Assembly (NCBI GenBank): GCA_037367405.1
Contig: JAZKJV010000683.1
Location: 682,001-746,000, forward strand
DNA from: Ottelia alismoides
Taxonomy: Eukaryota; Streptophyta; Magnoliopsida; Alismatales; Hydrocharitaceae
Reading direction: 5' to 3'
Length of the DNA: 64,000 nucleotides
Below, piece by piece: positions 35,910 through 48,857 of the stretch. Both the position numbers and the translations under genes were made by a program. Numbering within the stretch: the stretch's first letter is position 1; every line of letters begins with the position of its first letter. The notes below the pieces were generated by a model that was not told where the DNA came from, made no database searches, and was given only the letters and a program-made list of their open reading frames with translations.

Positions 35910-38900
35910 TGATCATCGAAAAATCCCGAGCAACTATGGATGAAGAAATAACAAAGGTCGTTGCGACCTCAGTCGCTCAAGAGATCAAACGGTCAATCAA
36001 GAAAATTAAGTGCAGACCACCAAAATTAGATAAAAATCAAAGAAAGACGATAGCGGTCCTGACTATTAGATTAGCCTGGTATAGCGACCAGGGTTGGACT
36101 CAGGGAGCATGTGATGGCCTTGCGGCTTACGAAGTAGTCCAAAAAAAGGGCATAAAATAAAACAAAGGTATTTTTGGTGGATTTTTAGTCTTTTTATATT
36201 TTTTGGATTTTTAGTTAATAAAGAAAATAAAGAAGGCAATAAAGCAACCAACTTCAAGCAATTATTAAGGCACTCAAAAATCACTCTAAAATTCAAATGA
36301 AAATATTTTTATGTTTTTTATATTTTTTACTGTTTTTTAGTAATTTTTGATAATTTTCTGATTTTTATTGAATTTTCTAAAAATAAAACAATGCAAAAAG
36401 ATAACAACAATGTCCAGCCAAGCTTGGGGGACATGGATAAAATATCTAAAAGTCCTTAAAAAGCCTGGAGGTAATTTTTATGAAAATACAAACAACAAGC
36501 AAAATTACAGAGAAGAAATTATTATTATTGGGATTTTAAAGATTTTAATAGAATTTTTATAAGGTTTTAAGGGTTTTTCATTTTTATGTGTTTTATATAT
36601 CCAAAAATGACCAAAATTGGTCAGAAAATCAAACAAGGTAAAACAACTACTATCTAATTTTTTGTAATTTTTAGAGGTATTTTAATATTTTTTGTGAATT
36701 TTTAAGTCAGACAGTAAAGAAAAAGCTTGTTTTTTATTTTTTAAAAATATTAAATGAAATAAAAAATGTCTCCAAAAAATGGAGAAAATTTTACACTATG
36801 GCAGGAGCCATGTGTCCAATTTTCATCACATTTGGAGTTAGTTTGGTATTTTATTAAAATTCAAAACCAAGGTACAGTGCATAGGGACATGTACGCAAAT
36901 AGAAGAAGTTCCAGGGGGTCCGGTGCAATTTGTCCAAGAAAACACGCGATGTGACTTGGGCACTCAGGGACCTAATTACAAAGAAACTGAGGTTCTTGGA
37001 CTATTTAATAACATGTATTAAAAGTCCAGGGACCTCAGTGTAAAATACCCACGAATTTCAACACATGTTCAAAAAAACCACGCATAGGGGTATATATGCA
37101 CTTATCTAAAAACTTTCATTCATTCATTAACATCCTAGAACACGGAGGTCATACATGTAAATAACCCAACAAAGCACATGTCGACGCACATGGTCCACTA
37201 CACACAAGGGCATACACGTAAATACCAGATAAGACAGGGTCCTAGATGCAATTTACCCAACGCAAATAAAAGTTTAAAACTATTTACAGGACTAAAAACA
37301 AGCTACTAAAAAGAGAAGGGCCTAAGGGTAAATTACCCTTTATTTTGTCGACCGTCGGATGCGAGCCACATGGAGATCTGACGGCTATTGGTGATGTGAC
37401 TAACCCTCGGCGAGTCGACGGTCACGATCTCTCCTCCAAGGATCGAACGGTGGTGTCGGCTCCTCAGATGGACGGCGGAGATGCAAACTGGAGCTGGGAG
37501 AGGATCAAACGGCGGGAGAGGGTCCTCGACGAACTGGGCTCCGGCGAACTTCGTCGGGCTCGTGCAGGCGCTGGAGGACTCCTCGAAGGCCACGGATGAT
37601 CGGAGAAGAAGCGTGGAGGCCTTCCACGTCTACTGGTATCCTCCGATGACTCGGCGGAGCTCTGGAGAGCTCAAGCGAGGTCGGCGGAGGAAGAGCGGCT
37701 GCTTCAAATGGTCGAGACCCTCAGATGGCCTAGAATGGACCTGCAAAGCACATCAGCAGACTCGCGGGTCGAGGGCAAAGTGCCTCGACCTTGTAAGCAG
37801 GGGTGAAGGTGGTCGGTGCGGCGAGGCGGTCGAGCTCTGGCGATGCGACGGCGGAGGAGCTCGAAACCCTAGCTCCTGTGCGAGCTGGGTTGAATGGATG
37901 GGAGGAGAAGATGCGCGAGGGGAAGGTGGTCGTGATGGGATGCTCCGATGATCGGATAGGCGACTAGGATGGACGGAATCGAAGCAGAACGGAAAAGGGG
38001 AGAATTGGGAGAAATGCAAAATCAAAGAAAAGGGAAGAGAACTAAGGCTACCTGGGCGGATGAGTCGACTGGGCGTGAGCTCTGGGAGCTCTGGGTCGTC
38101 GTCTAGCGGGTCGTCGAGGCCTGAGGCTCGAGCTCTACCTTCAGGCGGAGCACGACGGCGCTAAGATGCCGGATCAGTGGCCGAGACGTCTCCTCCTCGA
38201 TGCAACAACGCCCGGAGCGAGCTGTCACTCTCGAGAAGGCACTGGAGGTCACTGGGTGGAAGGCGAATGAGCCAAAGATCGGGAAAATGGAGGCGGAGCT
38301 CGACATTTATACAGCCAGGGGTCCGGCTAAAGTCGATCGGGTAGGGCAGCTCAGAGCGAGGACCCCGAGGCGGGCATCCCGGCGAGGATGTCGGATCTGG
38401 CACAAACGAATAGGACCCTGGGTTTGGGTGTGAGGTGATCGGGTCGTGACGCTAAAATGGTGAGAAATCGGGCCGGGCGTCATGGACCCGTGAGAAGTGG
38501 TCCACAGGGGGGAGTTGACCGGGGGGTCAACATCCCCGTGGACCAATGAGAATCAGCCACCTGGAAATGATTTGGAAATTAATTTAAAAATAGCAAATGG
38601 CCGAAGTATTAAAAGCTTAAAACATGAAAAAAAATTGTTTTAATTTTTCTTTTTTTGGTGATTTTTAAATAATTTTTAAAATAAAAATAAGGTATTTACA
38701 TAGTAGAGCTATATATAGGTACATATACAATATAGGTTTTTTATTTTTGATTTTTAATTAGTTATTTTTATACATTTTTATTCCCATTTTTATATTTTAT
38801 TTATTTATAGTATAAAATTAGGAATAAAAGGATATTTTTATTTTATTTTTATTCTTTATATGCAAAGGTGAAATAAATAGATATATACATCTATATAAAT

Positions 38901-39504
38901 GGTATATGTACAATGTTATTTTTGGTTTTCAATTTTGTTTTTTTATTTTATTTTTGTTTTTAATGGCTTTTATTTTATTTATTTACACCATAAAAGATAA
39001 AATATATACAAATTTTTAGGGATTTTTATTTATAAGGTAAAATAAATATAGATAAGGTGTCTATGTACAAGGTGAATATCTACATGTGAATGTTTTTTAT
39101 TTTTCTTTTTAATTTTTCAATTTTTGTTTTGATTTTGTATTTATAAATATATACAAATATGTACAAGCCACTTTTATTCTCTTTTTAGAGGAAAATATAT
39201 TTATTGTATTTACAGGTATATTTACACACATGAGCCCCTATCTCTCTCTACTTTGGCTTTTATGCGGTCAGGCTCATGTTGAGCCCTCCCTTGGGATTAA
39301 GTTGCTCAATATTTATTCTAAATATTTCCCTCTTTTTCTTTTCAATCTTTATTCTTTTATTTTTGCACAAAAACATACTAATTATTAGTTTTTACACCAT
39401 GCATGCTTTTGGTAATTATTTGTACTTACAAACATATACATGCATTTGCAAAGGTTTTTGTAGCTAAAATATAAGAATAAAGAGTGATGAATGAGTATTC
39501 ATCA
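35910..39504 (-). repeat. 5' LTR of element 2
   Basis: On the minus strand it begins TGATGAAT at 39504 and ends GATGATCA at 35910. TATA box TATAAAT lies at 38305-38311 and AATAAA at 37339-37344 (both minus). The GC-rich block and the periodic TTTGCA motifs are as in the other LTRs. Confidence 0.94.
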
Positions 39505-39509
39505 ATAAC

Positions 39510-39848
39510 TGAATAACAAAGGAAAATAAATAACAATGGAGGAGGTCGATCAATATCAACATCTAAGGTGTACTTCACCACGTCCAAATGCTTATCCAAT
39601 GCAAATCATGCATGGATGTTGTTATCGTAGAGAACATATCAAGATTGCAGAAATCTACCACCAAAACTCGTAACTTCTTAAATTTTCTGTCGAGTTGAGA
39701 ATGCATATTATGCATTGGCAATGAACTCTAACTCTTATCTTTAGGGGAGCATTTAAGAAAAGATCAAGAGGATGGTCTAACTTAGGGGATGCTCTAATTA
39801 AAAAAATATATTGAAACAAAGAATGAGACAATTAGTCAAGTTAACATT
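39510..39848. other. Host spacer right of element 2
   Basis: AT-rich, no open frame and no repeat that I recognise. Confidence 0.4.
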
Positions 39849-40400
39849 TGTAATGTCACAGGCTTAGGTCCCCAGTCCATCATAGAGGAAAACTGGCATT
39901 TATAACTTGTTGGGTTAGGGTCCGAATAGACCCGTTGACAACCTCTCAAAATGCGCAAGTCTAAGTAATCAAGTAGTGATCCTCCATTCTTATAACCCAC
40001 TTTGAAACATCGTGAGTTTCCAATAAGGGAGTATGGGTTTGGGTATTAGGATTTTAAAACCTCCCACACTTGTTCACAACGTCATTATTACGGCATGGCC
40101 CGTCACTTAATCACAGTGATAGTGACGCATGCACGCTCCCGGCTTAGATCCTTTCGAGTAGCTCTTTCCACTATTAGAGGGAACCTGCTCTGATACCATT
40201 TGTAACATTTCGGACTTAGGTCCCAAGTTTGTTATCGAGGAAAATTGACCCTTGCAACTTGTTGGGTTCCGATCTGAATGGACTCGTTGACAACCACCCA
40301 AAATGCTTAAACCCGAATTGTCAATTAGTAGTCCCCCACTCTTATAACCCATTTTGAATCTTCAATTTCTAATGTGGGATTATGTCTAGGGGGATGGCGT
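39849..40400 (+). mobile_element. TRIM-like element with two short terminal repeats
   Basis: Two direct repeats start TGTAATGTCACAGG (39849) and TGTAACATTTCGG (40201). They share CTTAGGTCCC, AACTTGTTGGGTT, CGTTGACAACC and TTCTTATAACCC over about 190 bases. The second copy is preceded by GCTCTGATACCATT, a phrase that often precedes the right terminal repeat of small plant LTR elements. With no coding region between, this fits a terminal-repeat retrotransposon in miniature. The right end is approximate. No 5S-like promoter of the Cassandra type is seen. Confidence 0.5.
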
Positions 40401-40585
40401 ATTACCACATCATTTAGATATATTTCCATATCTTTTTGATAATGTCAAAATAGGAAAGAGAAAAGGCATCTATGAAAATTTATTTTCATGAGGAAAGGAA
40501 AAGTTCTTACAAAATATTTTCATACGCACATGTTACTGTTTTGCAAATACATAAAATAGTTTATCATTATCAAAAAGGAGGAGAA

Positions 40586-41560
40586 TGTTGGAAACTGGTA
40601 TTCCAAGTTCAGTCCTCTCTAACCATTCATATTTTGATGATAATAAAAATTTTGTATTTAGATTGAAGCTAGGTTAAAAGCAAGGACTAAAAGATCGAGA
40701 AGAAGCTCAAGGATAAGGAATTCAAGCTCAAGTTAAAAAGGATTGCAAGACCAACACAAACTCCAAGACTTTTCATTTATTGAGTTATCTACTCATAACT
40801 TTATCAATGTCGTAAAGGAGCTCAAAGTACATCCTGCATCAAGCATATCAGAAACTTAAAAAGTCACTTTCATGCAAAAGAACCAACCTATTTGATCAAT
40901 CCTTATTGTATGATTATCAACATTTGATCATTGTTAAAAACTAGTAAATCGACACTTTGGAAAGATCAATCAGACAATGATAAGTCGACTTTTTTGGCTG
41001 GTCAATCAACTTCTTTCTCTAGTTAAGAAATTCATAATACTTTTGAACCGATCAATCAATTTTTTAATTATGATCGATCAATTGCTTTTTCATGAATGTC
41101 TTTAAAGTTGATTTTAAACTTGATTTGAAACCCAACGACTCTATTGAGCTCCAACATCTTTAAAAATCATAAGGCCTATAAATAAGACCTTATACTACCT
41201 TTTCAACACACACAACTCATGTATTCTCTATTTTGCATTATATTCTTTCTATGAGCAAAATCTACATTTTTCTCACTGTTGCACATCGAAAGCTCTGTTG
41301 ATTCGATATCTCATCTTACAAGCATGCTCCTTGATTGGTAAGATCATTTCATCTCTACCTAATTCTTTATTGTGTTAATTATTATTTAGGTTATGGGGAT
41401 TTGTATAGTTGTACCTATGGTCAGAATTTAACATGTAACCAATTCTTTGTCATACAATTGGGTTTCCTACATAAGCAATCCATGTTAGTGGAAAATTTCA
41501 GATTAGGTCAAGTTGAAAGCCCCAGTCGTAAGATTCTAAAGTAATTTTTAACTACGATGG
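40586..41560 (+). repeat. Possible copia-type solo LTR
   Basis: Starts TGTTGGAAAC, as many Ty1/copia LTRs do. It contains several CGATCAATCAA-type motifs and has a TATA box TATAAATA at 41177-41184 followed by a T/C-rich stretch. The right end is unclear and no target duplication was found. Confidence 0.35.
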
Positions 41561-42331
41561 TTTTACATTAAATAACTTTGTTACTTATTGTTTTCTTTTT
41601 TCTTTTTTGTCTTTATGATTGATAAGTATTATGTAATGATTTTTATTTGATTATTATAATTATACTGATACAAATTATATGATAGTATTTTGCATCAAAT
41701 CCACTCATTATCCATTTATTAAAATAGGAATAGTAATTATTTAATCCATGAAGGTAAGTTCATGTTTATGAAAAAATATTGGAAGATTTTTGTAGAATTT
41801 ATGTATAATATTTAATAATTATTTCCATAGTTATATTTATAGTCATTGAACCAAAGTTGCTCACTTTATTGATTACATGATACTTTTTCCCTTTTTGTTG
41901 ATTGCATGATTTATTAAAAAAAATACTTGCATTTAACAAGGTTTAATCATCAAACTTCTAAGTGTGACCGATCAACCTTACCAAGGCTATCTCTTTTCGA
42001 TCAATTTAGCAAGTTTTTCAATCAATGTAGGTTATGAAAGCAGTTGATTTCATATTCCAAAATTTTATTTTATAGCCTATTTCAAATCAAAAGATTTGTT
42101 TATTAATTTTTATAATTATGTGTAGTATTGTCAAGAAGAGTGGCAAATTTCATACATGGATGTACAATGGCATTATAACCATCCATATATAACCGCAACA
42201 TTCACAAAAAAAATGCATATGTCTATGAGGTATCAAAAGCACAATAGAATTGGTAAAACATGTATGGAAAAAAATAAGGATAATAGAAACTTCATATCTC
42301 TAGAAATGTTGCATCATGATTATAGACTACG
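41561..42331. other. AT-rich spacer without recognised features
   Basis: Mostly A/T, a few CGATCAA motifs like those in the LTR candidate to the left. No supported gene. It ends with CTACG, the left target site of LTR D. Confidence 0.35.
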
Positions 42332-44880
42332 TGTTGAGCACGAATATCAGAGCTGCTAATAATGGTCTGAGAAAATCAGACTCACTGTCACTGAGGCGAC
42401 TGCTCAATACTCGTAATCAAACAACAGTTAACCCAAATAATAATTAAGTAATTAATCAGATTGAGATAAAACTTATTATACCCAACTAAATATGTGTAAT
42501 GATAAATAGATAGGAGTAGAACACAGTAAACAAGGGTGCAGAGTTAGTGAAATCAAGAAATGAATTACAAGAATTTGTCTTTCCAAACACTTAGCCAATT
42601 TATGATTTTTGTATGTTTTTAATTTTTATATTTTTTGGAGTTTTAATTTTAATATTTTTAATTGTTTTATAATTTTATTTTTTATTTTCTTTTTACATTT
42701 TCTAATTTTTATTTTCTTTTTCTTTATAAATAATACAATACAGGATAATATAATTATAAATACTAATAAAAATAAAAAATACAAGAAATAAACTTTTTTA
42801 GAGTTTTAAATATTTTTTTACCATTCTTATGATTTTTTAGATAATTGTGCTAATAAAAAGTTTATATTTTTAAATTTAAAAATATCTCAAAATAGGTATT
42901 ACATAAAAAGGTTGAATTGTTTTGGAAATTAAAAATAAAAAGTCAAGTCAAAATTTTACAAAACTAACTTTAATTAATAATATATAATAAAAACTGCATA
43001 ATAGAAAATGGTACTTTTAGAGTTGAGAATAATTTAGATTTTTATAAAGGATTTTGGAGCTTTTTAATTTTTATGAGTTTCCTTTTGCTATTTTTATTGA
43101 TTTTTAGTCTGAAGATGCAAAATAAATAGATAAACAAAATATTTCTTTTTGGAATTTTTGAAAAAGGTTTATATTTTTTGGTATTTAAAAAACTAAACAT
43201 GAACTTTTGTGCTCTTTTTGATTTTCATAGAAGACTAAAAGTTCCTAAAATTGAGATCCATAATTAGGGCGTGAATCTATGAGTAAGCAGGCACTTAACT
43301 TTATTTTTTAAGAGTTTTTATAGAACAAATGATATTTTTAATAAATAGAAAATATGCACAAAAATTACTGAATTAGCATGGGCATAAACGAAAATAAAAT
43401 TAAATGCGAGGGCTTTTGTGCAAAATATCCTAAAATATTATACCTGTCGATGAGAATTCTTGGAGTAAACTTAAATAGAAAAAGTTGCAAGGGCCTTAGC
43501 GTAAAATTTCACCTAATGTGGGACAACACGTGAGGTGGCGTGGCCAAGACAAATATGTAATATGAACTAAGTACAAGAGCCTCTAAAGCAAATTTACCAA
43601 AAAATAACGTGTTCAAAATATTTTACAGGACCAAATAATAATGTGACAAAAATGAGGGGGAAGGATTGCAAAATACCCCTCCACGTGCACTTGAAGGACG
43701 ACGGAGATGCTTTGACTTTCCACGTAGCACGCCTACATCTTACGATGATGCTTCGGATCTAGCGGTGGGGATAAGATCTCCCACGAGAGATTGACGGTGG
43801 AGGCGATGATGATCTGACGGTTGCTGTAGCACTTGAAGCGACGAGAGGATGGATTCCGTAGGAAGAACAAACTAGGAACTCACTGTTGGAGAGTTTCGAT
43901 CTTCTCTCCTCCGCTCCTTCCACCTTCTCCGCCTTCGTTGAGTGGCTCAAACTGCTCCTGGAAGAAACCCACAGTTGGAGGACTCCTCCAAATGGCCGAA
44001 GCCCTGCCGAAGGTGGTCTGACGGAGGACGACACCTGGAACTCCTCCTCGTACTTCAAACGCCTCTGGGGAGAGGGATTTTTGCTCTATTCAAGGGAGTG
44101 TTGCAATAAAAAACCGAAGCCACATAGGTCTTCGGTGATCGAGATGGATGCAAAATGTGTCGAGGCGAAAGTCTCCAGCAAAGGGCAGCTGAGGGAAACA
44201 TGATCTCCATAACTTTACAAGGTCTGAGTGAATGATTATGGTCGGGGCGAAGGAAAGGCATGAGGAAAGATGAAGGAGGTGATTAAGGCAATGGAGATGG
44301 TTGGAAGCGAACAGAAAGCAACGACGGAGTTGAAGCTTTGTCGAATGTGAGAACTAGATTTTATGCTAACAACGTGAAATCTAAGGGAAAAAATGTGAAA
44401 CTACACTTCTGCTATGCTAAAGAACAACAAGAACGAAGAAAAGGGAGCTGACCTGACCTGCACGACGGAGAGTCGAAGCTTTTGGCAGAGAGGTGGCGAC
44501 AACCATGGATGCTTCGATTATACACCAAACTCATCGTGGACACTTCCGAAGGACACCCACTGTCATTGAGGTTTGCTTAGATACATTAGGGTTTTGAAGA
44601 ATCGATAGAAGAAGGATCAAAGATTTATGGGAGCTCGAGACGATATTATATACTTGGAAAGGTTCATCGAGGAATGGCGTTCGAATCAGAATCTCCTCGA
44701 CCAATGTATCAGTTGGGCATATAAGTGCCTGGGTCGAGGTTCAAAAGTCAAAGAGCAATTGAGCCCCAAAAATGCAATTATCAAGCGAGAGAAATCAAGG
44801 AAAATGGGTCAAAACAAGGTCTGACACATGCAATCGCCTTGGTTAGAGACTTGATCGGGAGTCAACTAATGGGCGACTCC

Positions 44881-45664
44881 TAGGGGTGCATACGAATTGG
44901 ATAAAATCCGTAATCCGATCCAATCCGATGCTATTGGATTGGATTGGACTGGTTTTATCATTCTAATAGATCGGATCAGATTCGAGTTTTTGAAATCTAT
45001 TAAAGTATGGATTGGATCGGATCTTTACCAAAATCCGATCCGATCCAATCCGTTAATCTGTTAACACACACACATGTAGATACATACATACATACATACA
45101 TACACACACATACATACAAACTTAAGTACACATTTATGGAAAATGTACTATAAGTGATGACTATTCATGACAGCTAACTAATCGTCACATTCATGAATTT
45201 TTTCGACGGACTAATCATTGGCAATGAAGATCAACTTTTTCTTAGCACTTCAATAGTCAGGAAAAATTTTAAATTTTAAAATTCAATATAATACATTAGT
45301 TTGATTGTGTGGTCTTCAACTTTTTATAATAGATTCTTGGAGTTCTCCAGCTTTCATTTGATTATGTATTTTTCTTTTATTTTTTTGCATCTATTCATAT
45401 TCTCGTTTTTTAAGTCATTATTTGTATGTTCAAGGGCTAGTGTGCTATAAAATATAAACATGCAAGAGTAGACTATTGAGTAGGAATATATAAGTGTAAA
45501 AATCCGAACCAATCTGATCGAGTCCGTAATCCGATGGTTTGGATCGGATTGGATTTGGATATTTGATGGATTGAATTGGATTCCAAAAAATAGAAATCCG
45601 TTAAGGTTGGATTGGACACGGATTAAACTAAAATCCGAACCAATCCGATCCATGTGCACCCCTA
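44881..45664. mobile_element. Non-autonomous hAT-like element inside LTR D
   Basis: 784 bp with ends TAGGGGTGCA and TGTGCACCCCTA. It is flanked by GCGACTCC and GCAACTCC, an 8-bp duplication with one CpG change. Subterminal arrays of AATCCGATCCAATCC-type repeats occur at both ends. A CATA/CACA microsatellite lies near 45079-45118. No transposase frame. Confidence 0.82.
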
Positions 45665-46146
45665 GCAACTCCCATTGGTCTACCTAGGCTGCTACATGAC
45701 AAACCAGATTTGATATTCAAAATAAATTAATAAATGATTTATTAATTTTTGTTTAAAACATAAAAGTGCTTATTATTTTATTTAGAATTTTATTATGATT
45801 TTTATTTGTTTTTATGAACTTATTTATTATACGTAACTTTTTAAGGGTGTGTTTATAGGTATATTTACCCATGTATTGTATCTTTTATTTTTCATTTTGT
45901 ATTTTGTATTTTATTATTTTATCATAATTTATATATTTATTACTTATTTTTATACAAAATATTTATTGTATTTTTTGATATGTTAAATATACTTAAATAA
46001 ATAGGGGTATTAAATATATATATAAGTATAAGTAATTCACCTATGCATTTTTGTATAGTATTTTATTTTAGTACTTTATTATGGTTTTATTCTATTCTAA
46101 ATATATATGTATACTATAAAAAATATTTACAAGGTTATAAAAATAG

Positions 46147-46459
46147 AAAATCGCTTTGCTTGCTCCGTTTTTTTGGTTCTCCGGCTGAGTAGGCTTTGTC
46201 AGTCCTTGATTCGACCGGGCACCTTTCTTGCTACGAGTTTACCGGGATATGAAAAGTCTTCAAAAAAAGCCGCTAGTGCGGATGGGAATGAGGAGATATA
46301 GGTTAGGGCAGTCTTTCTAGTTTTCTGTCCCGTAATAAATAAGACGAAGCGAGTGATCCCCGGGCCTATAATCTTCTAGTCCTCCGTCATATATAGTAGG
46401 AAGTCGATCGAATAGAAGTTCGCTGGCAGTTGAGGGAACCGTGCGTCTAGCTGGAAAGC
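46147..46459. other. GC-richer block, possibly inserted mitochondrial DNA
   Basis: About 313 bp with base composition and phrases (CGAAGCGAGTGATCC, GGAAGTCGATCGAATAG) that look like plant mitochondrial intergenic DNA. It is unlike the A/T-rich LTR DNA on both sides. It is flanked by near-identical TTATAAAAATAG (46135-46146) and TTATAAAAAATAG (46460-46472). The origin is my inference; no gene is recognised. Confidence 0.4.
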
Positions 46460-47294
46460 TTATAAAAAATAGTAAGGAATAAAATGAATATTTTATTCAA
46501 GAAAATATACACTAAGGGTCCAAAACGTAACTTTCACATCTTAACTCCATATTAAATGAACAATCTTCATTAAATAACTTATTAAAAGTTATATATAATT
46601 AAAGTGATTTTCATGCATTTTGAGTTTTTATTGAGGATATATGGATCTGGGAAGTTTGGGTGATTTGACTTTTTATTTATAATATAAAAAGTACACTGGA
46701 TATTATTTTTCTGTAAACTCAATTTTGTATTTTTCTATATACTATTATTTGCAGCTTTCACGTATAAAGTTTATTGATTTATGGTATAAAGACTAGACAA
46801 TAAAATAGGTCCCAAAAAGGACTTATTGAAAAATAAATGAATAGGGATTTTATTGGATTTTGGCTCTTGTCTCCTCCTACTTTATTCCTTGTCGACCCCG
46901 TCATCAAGATGCCTAGGTCGTGGAATTTAGGGTCATAAAATACCTTTGGTATTTTATTCTTTTTTCTTTTCTTTATTATTTTATTTTGGCTTTAAACAAT
47001 GTATTTTATGTAGTATTTATACAATAAATAATGAATATTAATTTGTGTAAAATAGTGACAATTATATGTATTTAGCCAGGGTTTAAAGGTCAAAAACAAA
47101 AGAATAAAGGTGATGAAATGAAGATTCATCACTATGTCTCTCTAGTAATATGAGAATATCGCAAGTGCTACAAACAATGTGTGAGAGAGAGAGGGAGAGT
47201 TAGATGACATTAATGCAGCACATACACTACAACCCGTGGGAACGAGTCCTTCCTAATCCACAATGTGGTTGAATACGACCTCGAGTTTCTCTAA

Positions 47295-47671
47295 TTGGCC
47301 ATTCGTGTAGGGGGTTACCCGTCTTTTGGGGGGTTTCCCTCAAAACCCACACTTCCTCTCTCATGCTGGGCTCACTCTCCATCTCTTTTTTAATGCATTT
47401 AATAAATAATTTCTCTTTCAACTATTCCATCAAAAAATAATATATTATACCATCATATCATCTAAAAATAATAAACAACTCAATTTCTACCCACTTTTCC
47501 AAACTTCAATATAGTCACATCACAATAACTACTCACTTTTTCAAACTTCAATACAATCACATCACAATAAACCTACTCAACTCAAAACTTTCTATCCAAA
47601 CACAAACCTCCCTCATGTGGGGTTATCCTCCCACAGTTTACCTCGACGTAAACCGGCAACCAAACAAACCC
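47295..47671. mobile_element. MITE, Harbinger-like, copy 1 of tandem pair
   Basis: Imperfect inverted ends (GGCCATTCGTGTAGGGGG... and ...CCGGCAACCAAACAAACCC) with TAA on each side (47292-47294, 47672-47674). The body has the T/C-rich phrases CCTACTCA, TTCCAAACTTCAATA and TCACATCACAATAA. The same family occurs at 47675, 55344 and 59514. Confidence 0.6.
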
Positions 47672-47674
47672 TAA

Positions 47675-48049
47675 GATGTCGTTCGTATGTCGGGTTGGGG
47701 AGTTTACCCCCTATAACCCGCTTCTTCTCTCTCTAATATGGGCCCCACATTTTCTCTTTTCAATATATTAAATAAATCAATTCTTTTTTATCCACTCAAT
47801 CAAAAAATAATATATTACACTATCATATCATATAAAAATTATAAACTACTCCACTCTACTCACTTTTCCAAACTTTAATACAATCACACCATAATAACTA
47901 CACACTTTTCAAACTTCAATACAATCATATCACAACAAACCCATTTCAAATTCACCCACAATCTAACCCTTTGTCCAAACATTAAAAATACAAAAATAGA
48001 TTACGCTCTATCAATTTAACCCGACCTAAATCACATATCAAATGCCCTC
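47675..48049. mobile_element. MITE, Harbinger-like, copy 2 of tandem pair
   Basis: It starts right after the TAA that ends copy 1. It shares its body phrases (ATATTACACTATCATATCAT, CTTTTCCAAACTTTAATA) and ends in a TAA-flanked AAATGCCC. End positions are approximate. Confidence 0.55.
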
Positions 48050-48857
48050 TAAAAGTTAATGCCTTTAGATTGTCAAATTGACAAACCATTCAATATTCTT
48101 CAAATGACGGCAGTGCGACACTTCGGTGAGGGGTGACTGACAGTTGCTAAAGTTTGCCGACAATCGTAACAAAAAGGACATTTTCAGATCTCATTCGAAA
48201 ATCATATTGGGCAATAGGAGATGTTGGTGGCTAAATGATCTTATATTGGAATTTTATTTAGATTCAATTTGGGAAGATTCAATTTGATCAAATCCTTACT
48301 AGTAATTGAGACCACTTATAGTCCTATTTTTGTTATCATCATTTTGTATGCATGTGCCTACACATAAGGGGAAGTGTATCATTACAAGATAGAGCAGAAT
48401 AAATTAAGAAAGACGTCTCTCTCATTAGTACCGCTGTAATATTTACGAGAAATGAAGATATTTTAGGGTTAATATAGGCCACTAATGGACCCTCCAACTC
48501 ATGTGCTATGTGCCAAAGTTCTGGACCACATCCTTTACCTTATCCATCTAGAAATCTTATTGTTGTTCCCACGAGAACTTCAATGTTGCACATTTTTCCA
48601 AACATGGACCCAATTGTGTGAATGTCGACATCTAGCAATAATTTCTTGCAAAAGAATATTAATATTTATGTTAATGCATGTGAATAAATCATTGTTTTAA
48701 AAATCGAAATAGTGGGCATTGGTTCTATATTTTTACCGTCGGAACAATGAGATTGATCGGTCGAATAGATGATAGCATTGATTGTTCATAAAAATCGTAA
48801 GAAATCAAACCATTGTATTATTGGTTTGGTTCGCATGGTCAAGTCGGGTCGAATCAA

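Larger units (their letters stand above)
22044..39504 (-). mobile_element. Complete Athila-lineage Ty3/gypsy retrotransposon, element 2
   Basis: 17,461 bp. Both LTRs, primer site, gag, protease, RT, RNase H, integrase and tail are in canonical order on the minus strand. It is flanked by a perfect 5-bp duplication ATAAC (22039-22043 and 39505-39509). LTR lengths are 3,603 and 3,595 bp. In one stretch of about 85 bases near the LTR 3' end I count five differences between the two LTRs, so the insertion is not recent. Coding regions contain numerous stops and frameshifts. The two full elements point in opposite directions. Confidence 0.96.
42332..47131 (-). mobile_element. Ancient solo Athila-family LTR D carrying later insertions
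   Basis: On the minus strand it begins TGATGAATCTTCATTTCATC at 47131, like the other LTRs, and ends ...CTCAACA at 42332. The left edge aligns with the 3' end of element 2's LTRs (GAGC...CTA...TGG, then ACTGAGGCGACTGCTCAA versus CCTCAGTCGCTCAA). Flanks CTACG/CTATG match at 4 of 5 bases. Within it, the GC-rich block, the GGACCAAATAATA part and the CCCATTGGTCTAC part occur in family order. Removing the hAT element (784 bp) and the organelle-like block (about 313 bp) leaves about 3.7 kb, the normal LTR size. Confidence 0.7.

Noticed and set aside
39849..40400. Cassandra-type TRIM with a 5S rRNA promoter
   Set aside because: No 5S internal promoter motif is visible in the terminal repeats, so only a generic TRIM-like call is made.
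45354..45668. 104-codon minus-strand frame
   Set aside because: Made of the subterminal AATCCGATCC-type repeats of the hAT-like element; non-coding.
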